This document shows, in pieces, positions 26,457-36,035 of a DNA stretch of 64,000 bases. Each line of letters begins with the position of its first letter. The first letter of the stretch is position 1. The DNA is from Paraburkholderia sp. UYCP14C (GTDB lineage Bacteria > Pseudomonadota > Gammaproteobacteria > Burkholderiales > Burkholderiaceae). The stretch covers positions 218,228-282,227 of the forward strand of contig NZ_SELS01000005.1 of assembly GCF_004197395.1 (NCBI RefSeq), in the 5' to 3' direction. Below the pieces are notes generated by a model. It was not told the DNA's origin and ran no database searches. It worked only from the letters and a program-made list of their open reading frames with translations. The position numbers and the translations under genes were made by a program.

Positions 26457-26801
26457 CTGGTTTTCTCCTGTTGGGTTTGCCCTTGGTGGGCGATTATTGA
26501 ACACTGCAGAAGACCTCGTCGGCGCTGCTGGCAGCCCAACAAGTGAGACAAGGATAGACGCAAGCCGGCCGTAACGCGAAGTTTGCATTCGGCCGAATTT
26601 CCGGCCCATGCGGAGCGACCCTCCCGGTACGTCGACGCCAGATCAGTCCGGCCAGCGATTCGAAAGCAAACCGTCGGACGACGGTCGTTGAAATTTGACC
26701 TTCGGATTGCAGTGGCGCGGAAATTTCTTCCGGTACGATATCCGCTTTGCGCGAAGGCAGCGGACGTAGCGGCGCGACCTCGGGTTGCGCCAGGTGCCTT
26801 C

Positions 26802-28010
26802 ATGGATCACACCCATTGTTACGCTGCCATGTCCATCCCGACCGCTCTTATCGGCATTGCGATTCTGTCCTGCCTGATGAGCGTCGCCGTTCTCGGCTCG
26901 CTGTTTCACACTCAAGTCCCGGGCATACGCCATTGGTGTGTGGCAAGCGGTCTGCTGGCCGTCACGGCCACGCTTCTCATTTTTCGTAGGTCGGATGCTG
27001 TCGTAGTAAGCGCGAGCGTCTTGCTGGTGGTGGCCTCCCTGCTCGCGGTGCAGGGCTTCAGGCGATTCTTTCATCGGCGGCCAGCGGTTATCTGGGAATA
27101 CGGCGCGCTCGGCTCGATCCTAGTCGGACTGGTCTACTGGACCTACGTGTCGCCCGACGTCAGCGCCCGAGGTGCGATGATCTCGGGCTTTCTCGCCTAT
27201 ATCCGCTTTGCCATCGCGTGGCTCGTGCAGCGGTACCGGCCGGCGGGCAGACCAAAATACGGCTATCACTTCGTGTCCATCGCCGCGGTGCTGGGGGCCG
27301 TGATTCACGCGGTCCGTTGCGTCGTATATGGATTCGGGATCGCGCATGAAACGACCTTTCTCGAAGAGACGCCACTGAACATTGCGTTTCTGGGCATGGC
27401 CATCCTGACTCTGCCATGCCTGTCGGTAGGCATGGTCATGCTGGCGCACGACCGGCTGGCGGAGCGGATGGAACGCCTCGCCACCATCGACGATCTGACC
27501 GGCGTGCTCGGACGGCGCGCGTTCATCGCCCGGGCCGAGGCGCTGCTCGAGCTGGCAAGGGCGGCGAAGTCGAAGCTGTCCATCGCGATTCTGGACATTG
27601 ATAACTTCAAAGGTATCAACGACCGCTACGGGCACGCCGCCGGCGACCAGGCTCTCGCGCACGTTGCTTTGACCATCTCGCGCGAAATACGGCCAACCGA
27701 CGTGCTGGGGCGCATCGGCGGTGAAGAGTTCGCGCTGCTGCTTCCGCTGACTGGGAAAGAAGAGGCTGCCCGTCTCACGAACCGCTTGCGTGCAATCGTC
27801 GCGGCATCTGTGTCGCGCGCGCCGGCCGGTGACGTTGCATGCACGCTCAGCGCTGGCGTCGACGAATTCGGTGATGACGATACCGTTGCCTCGGTCATGG
27901 CGAGAGCCGACACGGCGCTCTATGTCGCGAAAGACAACGGCAGAAACTGCGTGGTGCTGGCAGGCTCGTCGCAGCCTTCCGATGACATCGTTTCCGGTTT
28001 GCCGGCTTAG
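26802..28010 (+). CDS. Membrane-anchored diguanylate cyclase with an intact inhibitory site
   Basis: About 220 residues of membrane sensor with seven or so hydrophobic helices and then a GGDEF domain: LDIDNFKGINDRYGHAAGDQ and RIGGEEF. Unlike the cyclase at 24009 it keeps the RxxD site (RPTDVLGRIGGEEF) for feedback inhibition by cyclic di-GMP. MDHTHCYAAMSIP (ATG 26802) is used as start; the ATG at 26829 (MSIPTALIG) is a reasonable alternative. Divergent from the CHRD gene. Confidence 0.85.
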   Translation: MDHTHCYAAMSIPTALIGIAILSCLMSVAVLGSLFHTQVPGIRHWCVASGLLAVTATLLIFRRSDAVVVSASVLLVVASLLAVQGFRRFFHRRPAVIWEYGALGSILVGLVYWTYVSPDVSARGAMISGFLAYIRFAIAWLVQRYRPAGRPKYGYHFVSIAAVLGAVIHAVRCVVYGFGIAHETTFLEETPLNIAFLGMAILTLPCLSVGMVMLAHDRLAERMERLATIDDLTGVLGRRAFIARAEALLELARAAKSKLSIAILDIDNFKGINDRYGHAAGDQALAHVALTISREIRPTDVLGRIGGEEFALLLPLTGKEEAARLTNRLRAIVAASVSRAPAGDVACTLSAGVDEFGDDDTVASVMARADTALYVAKDNGRNCVVLAGSSQPSDDIVSGLPA

Positions 28011-28077
28011 GGAAGGCGCCGCACCGGGCTGCACACGAGACGCCTGCTCGATCGTCCGTTCGCATTGCCGCCGCAAA

Positions 28078-28110
28078 GAAAAACCGGCATGCGGTCGCCC
28101 GCATACCGGT
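28078..28110 (-). terminator. Rho-independent terminator of ilvD
   Basis: Minus strand: ACCGGTATGCGG (28099-28110), loop GCGA, CCGCATGCCGGT (28083-28094) with one mismatch, and then a T-rich run (28078-28082 and beyond). It lies 58 bp after the ilvD stop codon. Confidence 0.7.
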
Positions 28111-28167
28111 CTCTATTGGGCCCCACCCGCGTCACCGCGAACAGGGGCCGCCGCGCGAGTCCGCGCT

Positions 28168-30030
28168 TTACTTGCGCTTCAATTGCGAAATATCGCGTAC
28201 CGCGCCGCGATCGGCCGAGGTCGCGAGCGCCGCATACGCCTGCAATGCCTGCGACACGACACGCTCGCGATTGGCCGGCTGCCACGCGTCGTCGCCGCGC
28301 GCTTCCATCGCCGCGCGACGGCGCGCGAGCTCTTCATTCGACACCACGAGGTGCATCTTGCGTTGCGGGATGTCGATCTCGATCACGTCGCCGTCTTCGA
28401 CCAGACCGATCGTGCCGCCTTCCGCCGCTTCCGGCGACGCATGGCCGATCACGAGGCCCGACGAGCCGCCCGAGAAACGGCCATCGGTAAACAGCGCGCA
28501 GCTCTTGCCGAGGCCCTTCGACTTCAGATACGAAGTCGGGTACAGCATTTCCTGCATGCCCGGACCGCCCTTCGGACCTTCGTAGCGGATCACCACGACG
28601 TCGCCCGGCACGACCTTGTCACCGAGAATCGCGTCGACCGCGTCGTCCTGGCTTTCGAACACACGCGCGCGGCCCGAGAACAGCCACTGCGATTCGTCGA
28701 CACCCGCGGTCTTCACGATGCAGCCCTTCTCCGCGAGGTTGCCGTACAGCACCGCGAGGCCGCCATCCTTCGAATACGCGTTCTCCTTGCTGCGGATACA
28801 GCCGCTCTTGCGGTCCGTGTCGAGCGTCGCGTAGGTCGCTTCCTGGCTGAACGCGACCGTGGTCGGAATGCCGCCCGGCGCCGCGCGGAAGAACTTCTGC
28901 GCTTCCTCGCCTGCGTTGCCGGCGATGTCCCACTTCGCGATCGCGTCGCCGAGCGTGCCGCTGTGCACGTTGCCGCACGACAGATCGAGCAGGTCCGCCC
29001 GCGCGAGTTCGCCGAGAATGCCGATGATGCCGCCCGCGCGATGCACGTCCTCGATGTGGTACTTGTCGGTCATGGGCGCGGCCTTGCACAGGCACGGCAC
29101 CTTGCGCGAGATGCGATCGATGTCCGACATCGTGAAATCGACGCCCGCTTCCTGCGCGGCGGCCAGCAGGTGCAGCACGGTGTTGGTCGAGCCGCCCATC
29201 GCGACGTCGAGCGTCATCGCGTTTTCGAATGCCTGCTTGGTGGCGATGCTGCGCGGCAGGACCGAGGCGTCCTCTTCCTGATAGTAGCGGCGGCACAGAT
29301 CGACGACGAGGCTGCCCGCCTGCTCGAACAGGCCCTTGCGCCATGCGTGCGTCGCGACGATCGTGCCGTTGCCCGGCAGCGCGAGGCCGATCGCCTCGGT
29401 CAGGCAGTTCATCGAGTTCGCGGTGAACATGCCCGAGCACGAACCGCAGGTCGGGCACGCATTGCGCTCGACTTCGGCGACTTCGGCGTCGCTGATCTTC
29501 GGGTCGGCGGCCTTGATCATCGCGTCGATCAGGTCGATCTTCGCGATCACCTGGCCGTCGGTCGGCGACTTGACCTTGCCCGCTTCCATCGGACCGCCCG
29601 ACACGAACACGACCGGAATGTTCAGGCGCATCGCGGCCATCAGCATGCCCGGGGTGATCTTGTCGCAGTTCGAGATGCAGACCATCGCGTCCGCGCAGTG
29701 CGCGTTGACCATGTACTCGACCGAGTCCGCGATCAGTTCGCGCGACGGCAGCGAATACAGCATGCCGCCGTGACCCATCGCGATGCCGTCGTCGACGGCG
29801 ATCGTGTTGAATTCCTTCGCCACGCCGCCGGCCGCCTCGATCTGCTTCGCGACCAGCGCGCCGAGGTCGCGCAGATGCACGTGGCCCGGCACGAACTGCG
29901 TGAACGAGTTCACGACCGCGATGATCGGCTTGCCGAAATCGCCGTCCTTCATGCCGGTCGCGCGCCACAGCGCGCGGGCGCCGGCCATGTTGCGGCCGTG
30001 GGTCGAAGTGCGTGAGCGATAGTGGGGCAT
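28168..30030 (-). CDS. ilvD: Dihydroxy-acid dehydratase
   Basis: Penultimate enzyme of valine, leucine and isoleucine synthesis; an Fe-S dehydratase in the cytoplasm. The 620-residue protein opens [26 protein letters not shown], has the cluster cysteines in [10 protein letters not shown] and [18 protein letters not shown], and ends like the E. coli type (616 residues), the longer class with an oxygen-labile cluster. AGGAT precedes the ATG at 30030. A terminator follows. It is a separate unit from the alpha/beta hydrolase gene 235 bp upstream. Confidence 0.95.
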   Translation of the reverse strand: MPHYRSRTSTHGRNMAGARALWRATGMKDGDFGKPIIAVVNSFTQFVPGHVHLRDLGALVAKQIEAAGGVAKEFNTIAVDDGIAMGHGGMLYSLPSRELIADSVEYMVNAHCADAMVCISNCDKITPGMLMAAMRLNIPVVFVSGGPMEAGKVKSPTDGQVIAKIDLIDAMIKAADPKISDAEVAEVERNACPTCGSCSGMFTANSMNCLTEAIGLALPGNGTIVATHAWRKGLFEQAGSLVVDLCRRYYQEEDASVLPRSIATKQAFENAMTLDVAMGGSTNTVLHLLAAAQEAGVDFTMSDIDRISRKVPCLCKAAPMTDKYHIEDVHRAGGIIGILGELARADLLDLSCGNVHSGTLGDAIAKWDIAGNAGEEAQKFFRAAPGGIPTTVAFSQEATYATLDTDRKSGCIRSKENAYSKDGGLAVLYGNLAEKGCIVKTAGVDESQWLFSGRARVFESQDDAVDAILGDKVVPGDVVVIRYEGPKGGPGMQEMLYPTSYLKSKGLGKSCALFTDGRFSGGSSGLVIGHASPEAAEGGTIGLVEDGDVIEIDIPQRKMHLVVSNEELARRRAAMEARGDDAWQPANRERVVSQALQAYAALATSADRGAVRDISQLKRK

Positions 30031-30265
30031 CTGTATCCTCAGGTATTGCTGTTATCGGTTTTGATGAGCGCCCGCGCGAGCCGGCCGATGCGCCGCGGCG
30101 CCTTGAATCGGCGGCGGCGCAGCGATTGGCTCGCGGGCGGTAGGGATCGCAATAGGGCGCGGACTTTGCGCTGGGAACGAATAGTGCAAGAACGCCAGTA
30201 AGACGTCCAATATATTTTTTCGCCGCAATTAGGTCGAGAAAGATATTAATCGATGCCGCGACCGT

Positions 30266-31087
30266 TCAGCCGATTTGCGCCAGCGCCGTCATCAGCATGC
30301 CGTCCGCTCGGGCGAGATCGTCGAGCACCGAAAAGTGCGTACAGTCCGGCACGTGCACGAGCGTAACGTCCTGCCCCGCCCCCTCGCACGCCGCCGCATA
30401 CTCGTCCGACTGCCGCACCAGCTCCGGCAACTCCGCGCCGCCGACTGCGATCACGGCCGGCACACCGTTGCCGACGTGATGGATCGGACTGTACGCGGCG
30501 ATTTCCTGCTCGCTCAGTTGCAGCTTGTCGTTGAGCCATGACAGGCTGATCGGTTCGAGATCGACCAGCGCGCTGATCGGCAGTGCGTGAGTGACGAGCG
30601 GATGCGCGCGATGCAGCGCCGTCAGATGACCGCCCGCCGAGTGCCCGCTCAGACACACCGGATGCCCCGCGGTGCCGAGCCCGTCCGGGTCCGCTTGCAG
30701 ATGATCGAGCAAGCCCGTGATTTCGCCGACGATCTGCGTCATCGATGCGTCCGGCGCGAGCGTGTATTCGACCAGCACGACGTTGTAGCCGTTGGCGAGC
30801 GGCCCATCGGCGATGAACGCGAAGTCTTCCTTCACGCAGTTCTGCCAGTACCCGCCGTGAATGAAGATGAACGTCGGCGCGCCGGCCTTGCCGCAGGGCA
30901 GCCAGTCGAAACGCTCGCGCGGACGCTCGCCGTAGCGCAGATCGCGCTGCCCCGGCACGCGTTCGTACAGCTTCGCGCTGCGCTGCTGGAAGTCCCGCAG
31001 GACTTCCGGGAAGTTCGGGATGGCCTGGGTGTTGTTGTAGGCCTTATCGAGCGTGGGTCGATCCATGCCGCGATAGATGGTCGTCAT
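30266..31087 (-). CDS. Alpha/beta hydrolase of the kynurenine-formamidase-like group
   Basis: Serine hydrolase of 273 residues. HGGYWQNC is the oxyanion-hole HGGxW motif typical of arylformamidase-like proteins, GHSAGGHL carries the nucleophile Ser, and [12 protein letters not shown] carries the His. The N-terminus ([21 protein letters not shown]) also fits this group. Kynurenine pathway genes are not adjacent, so the true substrate (an N-formyl compound, ester or other) is open. GGGAG lies 10 bases before ATG 31087. Divergent from the AtoE-type transporter. Confidence 0.8.
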   Translation of the reverse strand: MTTIYRGMDRPTLDKAYNNTQAIPNFPEVLRDFQQRSAKLYERVPGQRDLRYGERPRERFDWLPCGKAGAPTFIFIHGGYWQNCVKEDFAFIADGPLANGYNVVLVEYTLAPDASMTQIVGEITGLLDHLQADPDGLGTAGHPVCLSGHSAGGHLTALHRAHPLVTHALPISALVDLEPISLSWLNDKLQLSEQEIAAYSPIHHVGNGVPAVIAVGGAELPELVRQSDEYAAACEGAGQDVTLVHVPDCTHFSVLDDLARADGMLMTALAQIG

Positions 31088-31169
31088 AGTCTTGTGTCTC
31101 CCTGGTCATTCGATGATGGTCCGTCTGATTGTCGGCGATTCGCGTGACGGCCCGCAATGGCGTGTTTCC

Positions 31170-31199
31170 TTGACATCGCCCGCGCCGAAGACGAATAAT
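31170..31199 (+). promoter_or_regulatory. Sigma70-type promoter toward the AtoE-type transporter gene
   Basis: TTGACA (31170-31175) and AATAAT (31194-31199) with an 18-bp spacer, in the 355-bp divergent region. It would give a 5' leader of about 235 nt. No clear operator palindrome was seen in the leader. Confidence 0.45.
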
Positions 31200-31442
31200 G
31201 CCACGTTCGTTTACCGAAACAGTGTTCACCGTAAGAACATTGAAAAGGAAACCGAGGCCTTTTTCCAGCGCAACACCGGGTTCCACGCTCCTGGATTCGC
31301 GCTAGTCTGACTCCTGTCATCGAGGTCAGGTAAGGCAAGCTTGCCGCCGACACGCGCCGGCATCCCACGCCGGCGCGCCGCACCCGCCCGCTCCGCCCTG
31401 CCCCGCGTAGGGCCGGCCCGGGCACTACACAGAGTCACACAC

Positions 31443-32834
31443 ATGAAGCGAGACACTTCCCCCAATGCCGCCGGCCGGCCTGCCGCTTCGCGCGGCATCG
31501 TCGAAGGTCTGGTGTATGTTTTCGAGCAGGTCATGCCCGACCCGTTCGTGCTGTCCATCTGCCTGACGTTCTTCGTCGCCGTGCTGGCGGTGCTGATCGC
31601 CCCGACCGGCAACCTGCCGACGCTGCTCGATTCCTGGTACACCGGCACGTTCGGCATTCTGGGCTTCGCGCTGCAGATGATCCTGATCCTCGCGACCGGC
31701 TACGCAATCGCGGAAGCGCCGATCGTGCAGCGCGGCCTGCGCGCGCTCGCCTCGCACGCGAACTCGCCGACGCGCGCCGCGCTGCTCGTGTTTCCGGTCG
31801 TCGCGGTGGCCGCGTGGCTTAACTGGGGGCTCGGGCTGATTGTCGGTGCGTTGCTGTCGCGGGAAATCGCGCGGCGCGTCGACGTCGATTTCGCGTGGCT
31901 CGTCGCGGGCAGCTATTCGGCCTGGTCGATCTGCAACAGCGGGCTGTCGAGTTCGATCGCGCTGTCGCAGGCGTCGCACGGCAATGCGCTGAATCTCGTC
32001 GAGAAAGCGACCGGCCACGTGGTGCCGCTCAGCGAAACCATCTTCGCGCCGTTCGTGTTCATACCGACCGTGCTGGTCGTCGTCGTAATGACGGCGATCT
32101 TCATCAAGATGCATCCGAAGGCGGAGAACGTCATCGCGTTTCGGCACAGCGGAGAAGAAGCCGCCGACGCACCGAGCGACGACCCGCATGCGCGCGCGAG
32201 CAGCGCGACATCGCTCGCCGCGCGCCTCGAACAGTCGATGCTCGGCACGCTGCTGCTGCTCGCGCTCGGCATCGGCTATCTGGCGATCACGTGGCACAAG
32301 GAAGGCTTCGATCTCGACATCAACAACACGATCCTGATCTTCCTGATGATCGGTCTCGCGCTGCAACGCACGCCGATCGCGTACGCGAATTCGATTCGCC
32401 GCGCCGCGCGTCAGACCGGCTCGATGCTGCTGCAATATCCGATGTACGGCGGGATCATGGGCATCATGAAGGGCACGGGACTCGCGTCGATGATCGCGAA
32501 GGCGTTCGTGACGATCGCGTCGCCGGTCACGCTGCCGCTGTGGAGCTATCTGAGCTCGCTGATCATCACGCTGCTGGTGCCGAGCGCCGGTGGTCACTGG
32601 GCGGTGCAGGGTCCGTTCGTGCTGCCCGCGGCGCTCAGCCTGCATGCGTCGGTGCCGCGCACGGCGATGGGCGTCGCGATGGCCGAGAACGTGTCGAACA
32701 TGCTGCAGCCGTTCTGGGCCGTGCCGATCGTTGCAATCGCGGGTATCCGGATTCAGCGCGTGATGGGCTATACGGCGGTGACGTTCGCGGTGTCGCTGGT
32801 GATTTACGCGGCGGCGTTGTGGCTGGTGCCGTAA
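31443..32834 (+). CDS. atoE: Short-chain fatty acid transporter (AtoE family)
   Basis: Inner-membrane carrier of 463 residues with about twelve hydrophobic helices. The family N-terminus (GLVYVFEQVMPDPFVLSICLTF), the internal NWGLGLIVGALLSREIARRV and SYSAWSICNSGLSSSIAL, and the C-terminal LVPSAGGHWAVQGPFVLPAA are characteristic of AtoE, which takes up acetoacetate, butyrate and similar acids. No ato catabolic genes are adjacent. The start is ATG 31443. Confidence 0.9.
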   Translation: MKRDTSPNAAGRPAASRGIVEGLVYVFEQVMPDPFVLSICLTFFVAVLAVLIAPTGNLPTLLDSWYTGTFGILGFALQMILILATGYAIAEAPIVQRGLRALASHANSPTRAALLVFPVVAVAAWLNWGLGLIVGALLSREIARRVDVDFAWLVAGSYSAWSICNSGLSSSIALSQASHGNALNLVEKATGHVVPLSETIFAPFVFIPTVLVVVVMTAIFIKMHPKAENVIAFRHSGEEAADAPSDDPHARASSATSLAARLEQSMLGTLLLLALGIGYLAITWHKEGFDLDINNTILIFLMIGLALQRTPIAYANSIRRAARQTGSMLLQYPMYGGIMGIMKGTGLASMIAKAFVTIASPVTLPLWSYLSSLIITLLVPSAGGHWAVQGPFVLPAALSLHASVPRTAMGVAMAENVSNMLQPFWAVPIVAIAGIRIQRVMGYTAVTFAVSLVIYAAALWLVP

Positions 32835-32874
32835 CTGCAATGCTCTGCGTCAAACGAGGCGGCTAGCATTAAAG

Positions 32875-32900
32875 AAAGCCCCGTCGCCGGGGCTTTTCTC
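32875..32900. terminator. Bidirectional terminator between atoE and the small membrane gene
   Basis: Eight-base stem AAAGCCCC / GGGGCTTT around a six-base loop, with T's after it on the plus strand and A's before it (T's on the minus strand). It fits the convergent arrangement of the two genes. Confidence 0.7.
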
Positions 32901-33154
32901 TACTTCGTGCGATACCGCCGCCATAGCTTCATGATCGCCACATACGCCAGTACCGCCACGATCAGTTCGATAGTCACCCACACCACAAAATACAGGTCAT
33001 CGGGATCGCGGACGCTGAGCAAATCCGAAGCGGCAAACCATGCACGCGCTTCGCTTGCTGACCACTCGTTCGATAGCGGGATATAACGAACCGAAAGAAG
33101 AAACAACCCGATGAACAGGGCGACCTTGAACACCCTACGGGCAAGTGTTGCCAT
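32900..33154 (-). CDS. Small two-helix membrane protein, possible immunity protein
   Basis: An 84-residue protein with two hydrophobic helices (about residues 8-24 and 55-75) and a loop of about 30 residues (PLSNEWSASEARAWFAASD) that should face the periplasm. It starts at ATG 33154 (GAGG upstream), 29 bp after the DUF2778 gene on the same strand. A short membrane protein right behind a peptidoglycan-targeting gene is the usual order of effector and immunity genes. No family was recognised, so this role is inference from context. Confidence 0.6.
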   Translation of the reverse strand: MATLARRVFKVALFIGLFLLSVRYIPLSNEWSASEARAWFAASDLLSVRDPDDLYFVVWVTIELIVAVLAYVAIMKLWRRYRTK

Positions 33155-33183
33155 ACGTAATGACCTCAATTGTTCCGTAGGCG

Positions 33184-33630
33184 TTAAGCCCCTGAATTGC
33201 GGGCAGGAATAGTCATTGTATGCAGCAGCGCCGAACGGATTTTGAGGAAATCAACGCGGCTCGGCAGGGTAATGCAGCCAAGTGACAAGCCGCCACCACC
33301 TGCAGGGTGCAACCGGAACTGCCCGCGCTTGACACCATTAATCCATGTCACATCATCAATCGCCCCATCATCCCGATACAGAGCGAACCACTCACTGTGA
33401 TCGGTCGGGTTCCCCTTATAGAAATTCCACTCATCTTTTGGCCACGCTAAAGCCTTGGAGCCGACGCCGCCAGCAGGACGCGCGACGATCCAGTACTTAC
33501 CGGCGGGGATTGGGCCGTTATTTGGCACCATTGTGCAGCCGCCCCGATTGCGGTATTGATTGTTGCCGGAGTAGGCGTTGACCGTGCCAATGCCATTAAT
33601 TGTGAGCGGTGCAAGAGGCTCGGACCGCAT
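33184..33630 (-). CDS. DUF2778 (Tlde1-like) peptidoglycan L,D-transpeptidase/carboxypeptidase-type protein
   Basis: A 148-residue protein with the L,D-transpeptidase-like catalytic pattern: H108 and C119 in FRLHPAGGGGLSLGCI, preceded by NAYSGNNQYRNRGGC and NNGPIPAGKYWIV, typical of DUF2778. Members of this family include Tlde1, a type VI secretion effector that attacks or edits target-cell peptidoglycan in the periplasm. No signal peptide is visible, as expected of a T6SS cargo. No VgrG, PAAR or Hcp gene is in the window. MRSEPLAPL (ATG 33630) was taken as start. Directly followed by a small membrane protein gene. Confidence 0.7.
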   Translation of the reverse strand: MRSEPLAPLTINGIGTVNAYSGNNQYRNRGGCTMVPNNGPIPAGKYWIVARPAGGVGSKALAWPKDEWNFYKGNPTDHSEWFALYRDDGAIDDVTWINGVKRGQFRLHPAGGGGLSLGCITLPSRVDFLKIRSALLHTMTIPARNSGA

Positions 33631-33729
33631 GCAAAAGCGACGCCTTCGCAACGCTGCGCCAATGACGGAGGATCGGGAAGTGATCGAGGGCAAAAGAAAA
33701 TGTAATTTGGCAAGAATTAACGCCATCGC

Positions 33730-33751
33730 AAAAATCCCGCCGAGGGGCGGG
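33730..33751 (-). terminator. Terminator upstream of the DUF2778 gene
   Basis: Minus strand CCCGCC (33746-33751), loop CCTC, GGCGGG (33736-33741), then A and five T. It ends transcription coming from the 33.7-34.0 kb hairpin-rich stretch before the DUF2778 gene, whose own promoter must lie in the 100 bp between. Confidence 0.6.
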
Positions 33752-34059
33752 CTTTGGGCGATCCTACGCCGCCGAACAGGATCATAGGTAGCATCAGTGG
33801 GGCGGCCCCGCCACGTGGCGGGCTCCCTGCGCGGTCCAGCACCTCGTCGCGCCGATCAAGCAGGCCGTCGCAAGCCTGCTCAATAAACCCTGTCATTTTT
33901 TCGTGTCGCACCAGCCCGTGCAATGCACGGGCAGCGCATAGACCGCGCGGTTCCACGCGGTGCAGATTTGAATACGTTCGGTGTAGGTCATTGCGTGCCG
34001 AATTGGTTCCTCTCGAGGGTGAAACCTTGACCGTAGGTGCGCGGCCTGCTGGCCTAGGC
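33752..34059 (-). other. Hairpin-rich stretch between two minus-strand terminators
   Basis: About 300 bp without a recognised gene. It has three perfect stems: CCCGTGC/GCACGGG (33915-33931), AGCAGGC/GCCTGCT (33859-33880) and the 16-bp palindrome CCCGCCACGTGGCGGG (33807-33822), and then the terminator at 33730-33751. Two short overlapping frames read through it on the minus strand (33893-33991, 32 residues, MTYTERIQICTAW; and 33717-33896, 59 residues, MTGFIEQACDGLL), joined by ATGA. Neither has a good ribosome binding site. It could be a structured RNA or a remnant of a mobile element. Confidence 0.35.
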
Positions 34060-34097
34060 AAAAAAAATGGGCCGATGAAGCAATGCTTCATCGGCCC
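34060..34097 (-). terminator. Terminator of the branched-chain amino-acid binding-protein gene
   Basis: Perfect 13-bp stem GGGCCGATGAAGC / GCTTCATCGGCCC with a three-base loop, followed on the minus strand by ATTTTTTTT (34060-34068). Lies 28 bp after the gene's stop codon. Confidence 0.85.
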
Positions 34098-34124
34098 TTT
34101 GTGGCTTTAGTGCTTCTACCGCTC

Positions 34125-35272
34125 TTACATCTTCACGACGTCGAGCAGCGTCTTCTTGCCGTCCTTGTAGTCGTACAGCGAGATCACGCCGTGCTGAAGG
34201 TCGCCCTTCGCGTCGAACGTGGTTTCGCCGGTGACGCCCTTGTAGTCGGTGCCCGACACCTTGGCCAGAACCTTCGCCGGATCGGTCGAGTTCGCGCGCT
34301 TCATCGCGTCGACGACGATATACACCGCGTCGTACGTGAACGGCGCGTCGAATTCGATCGGATGACCGAAGCGCTTAGCGTACTTCGCCGCGAATTCCGC
34401 GCCGCCGTTCATGCGCTCGACCGCGATGCCGGCCTGCGAGCACACCACGTTGCCCGCTGCCGGACCCCCGCGAGGTCGGCGAGGCTTTCGGTGCACACGC
34501 CGTCGCCCGACAGCATCTTCGCGCGCAGGCCCAGCTGACGCGCCTGCTTCGCGAACGGACCGCCGGTCGCGTCCATGCCGCCGTACATGATCGCGTCGGG
34601 ATTCTCGCCCTTGATCTTGGTCAGGATCGCGCGGAAGTCGACGGCCTTGTCGTTGGTCGCGTCGTGCGACACGACCTTCAGGCCGAGCGATTTCGCGGTC
34701 TTTTCGAATTCGTTCGCGAGGCCCTGGCCATAGGCGGTCGAATCGTCGACCACGGCGACCGTCTTCACGTTCAGGTTCTTCGCGGCAAAGGTGGCGAGCG
34801 CCGGGCCTTGCTGCGCGTCGGTCGCGACGACACGGTACGTCGTCTTGAAGCCCTGCTGCGTGTACGCCGGGTTCGTCGACGACGGCGAAATCTGCACGAT
34901 GCCCGCGTCGCTATAGATCTTCGACGCCGGAATCGACGCGCCCGAGTTCAGGTGGCCCACCACCGCGACGACCTTGTCGTCGACCAGCTTCTGCGCGACC
35001 TGGGTCGCCTGGCGCGGGTCGCCCGCGTCGTCCTGCGCGTCGAGTTGCAGCGTGACCTTCTGACCGCCGATCGTCAGGCCCTTCGCGTTGAGTTCCTCGA
35101 TCGCGAGGCGCGCGCCGTTTTCATTGTCCTTGCCGAGGTGGGCGGAGCCGCCCGTCAACGGACCCACGTGACCGATCTTGACGACCTGATCGGCGTTCGC
35201 CGTGCCGGCGATGCCTGCGAATGCGACGACTGCCGCGCTAACCGGCAGCAGTTTGTGAAACTTGAACGACAT
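34125..35272 (-). pseudogene. Branched-chain amino-acid ABC transporter binding protein (LivJ-like), frameshifted
   Basis: The N-terminal part (34430-35272) starts MSFKFHKLLPVSAAVVAFAGIAG with a signal peptide and reads QVVKIGHVGPLTGGSAHLGKDNENG, the type I periplasmic binding fold of LivJ/LivK proteins. It is in frame to VCTESLADLAG; the rest, AAGNVVCSQAGIAVERMNGG through to YKDGKKTLLDVVKM, is in another frame from about 34464. One base is missing in the run GCGGGGGTCC near 34464-34470. Together the halves give a normal protein of about 380 residues. The ribosome binding site GGAG is intact and a strong terminator follows. Recent mutation or assembly error in a G-run. Transport partners are not adjacent. 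Confidence 0.8.
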
Positions 35273-35580
35273 ACAACCCATCTCCTCTTTACTTACCTTG
35301 CCAACCGGATGGTTGGGGATTGCCGATACGGCCAGGACATTGCCATTCATCCATTCAGAATGAATTGAAATACGGCTCAACCGGCAATTCGCCTGGTCCG
35401 CCATTTTGGGTGCAGCACGATAACGCAAAACCGCCGCAAGCGTCGGAATTCCGTGCACCAGGGGATTGGAGCGGCGTCAATTAGCGGTTGTTTCGTCGCT
35501 CTATTCAGCGGGATTTGGCGCGTTTGATTCGCTCGGGAAATCATCAACAACAGCGACGAAACAAGCAGCAACTCCGCCAA
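35273..35580. other. Intergenic region upstream of the LivJ-like gene
   Basis: About 310 bp with no gene. It holds a 13-bp palindrome ATTCAGAATGAAT at 35353-35365, 80 bp upstream of the ATG, which could be a regulatory site. No clear promoter hexamers were identified. Confidence 0.35.
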
Positions 35581-36012
35581 TCAAGGCTTGAAATCGGCCA
35601 GCATCACACCTTCGCGGATATGCGTGAGTGCGGCCGCCACATAGTCGACGATCGGCGCCGGAGGGTGGTCCGGCTTCGCCCACACGAATCCCGAGCACTT
35701 GTGCGGCTCCATGTTGGAAGGCTCGCCTTGCCATGAACGGCAGGCGAGAAAGAAACTGATGCGGTTCGTATCCGAGTCGCGCCGCATCACGAGCTTGAAT
35801 TCGAGTGCGCCAGGCGCAACCGTCACGCCCGCTTCTTCTTTCGATTCGCGAATTGCGCATTCTTCAATCGATTCGCCCGGTTCGAGATGGCCGGCAATCA
35901 AAGCGTATTGACCGTCCCTGAAACCGGTATTCGCTCGCTGGATGAAAAGGCACTCGCCCTGCCCATTCAGAAACAGCACGTTCACGTCAACGACGCTTTG
36001 CATTCGGCTCAT
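35581..36012 (-). CDS. NUDIX hydrolase
   Basis: A 143-residue pyrophosphohydrolase. The NUDIX box is complete: GHLEPGESIEECAIRESKEE followed by AGV, with the catalytic glutamates. Substrates are nucleoside-diphosphate derivatives; the specific one cannot be told. The start is ATG 36012 (MSRMQSVVDVNV) or ATG 36003. It lies 23 bp after the LysE gene on the same strand and is likely co-transcribed with it. Confidence 0.85.
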   Translation of the reverse strand: MSRMQSVVDVNVLFLNGQGECLFIQRANTGFRDGQYALIAGHLEPGESIEECAIRESKEEAGVTVAPGALEFKLVMRRDSDTNRISFFLACRSWQGEPSNMEPHKCSGFVWAKPDHPPAPIVDYVAAALTHIREGVMLADFKP

Positions 36013-36035
36013 GTTCGTGCAGGCATCGTGACCGG

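Noticed and set aside
27790-30015. Plus-strand frame of 741 residues opposite ilvD
   Set aside because: Antisense shadow of a strongly conserved ilvD gene.
30200-30211. AAGACGTCCAAT upstream of ilvD resembles the operator motif at 59133
   Set aside because: Only half of the palindrome is present, and TTGGAC on the minus strand is more simply the -35 of the ilvD promoter (with CACTAT 18 bp downstream).
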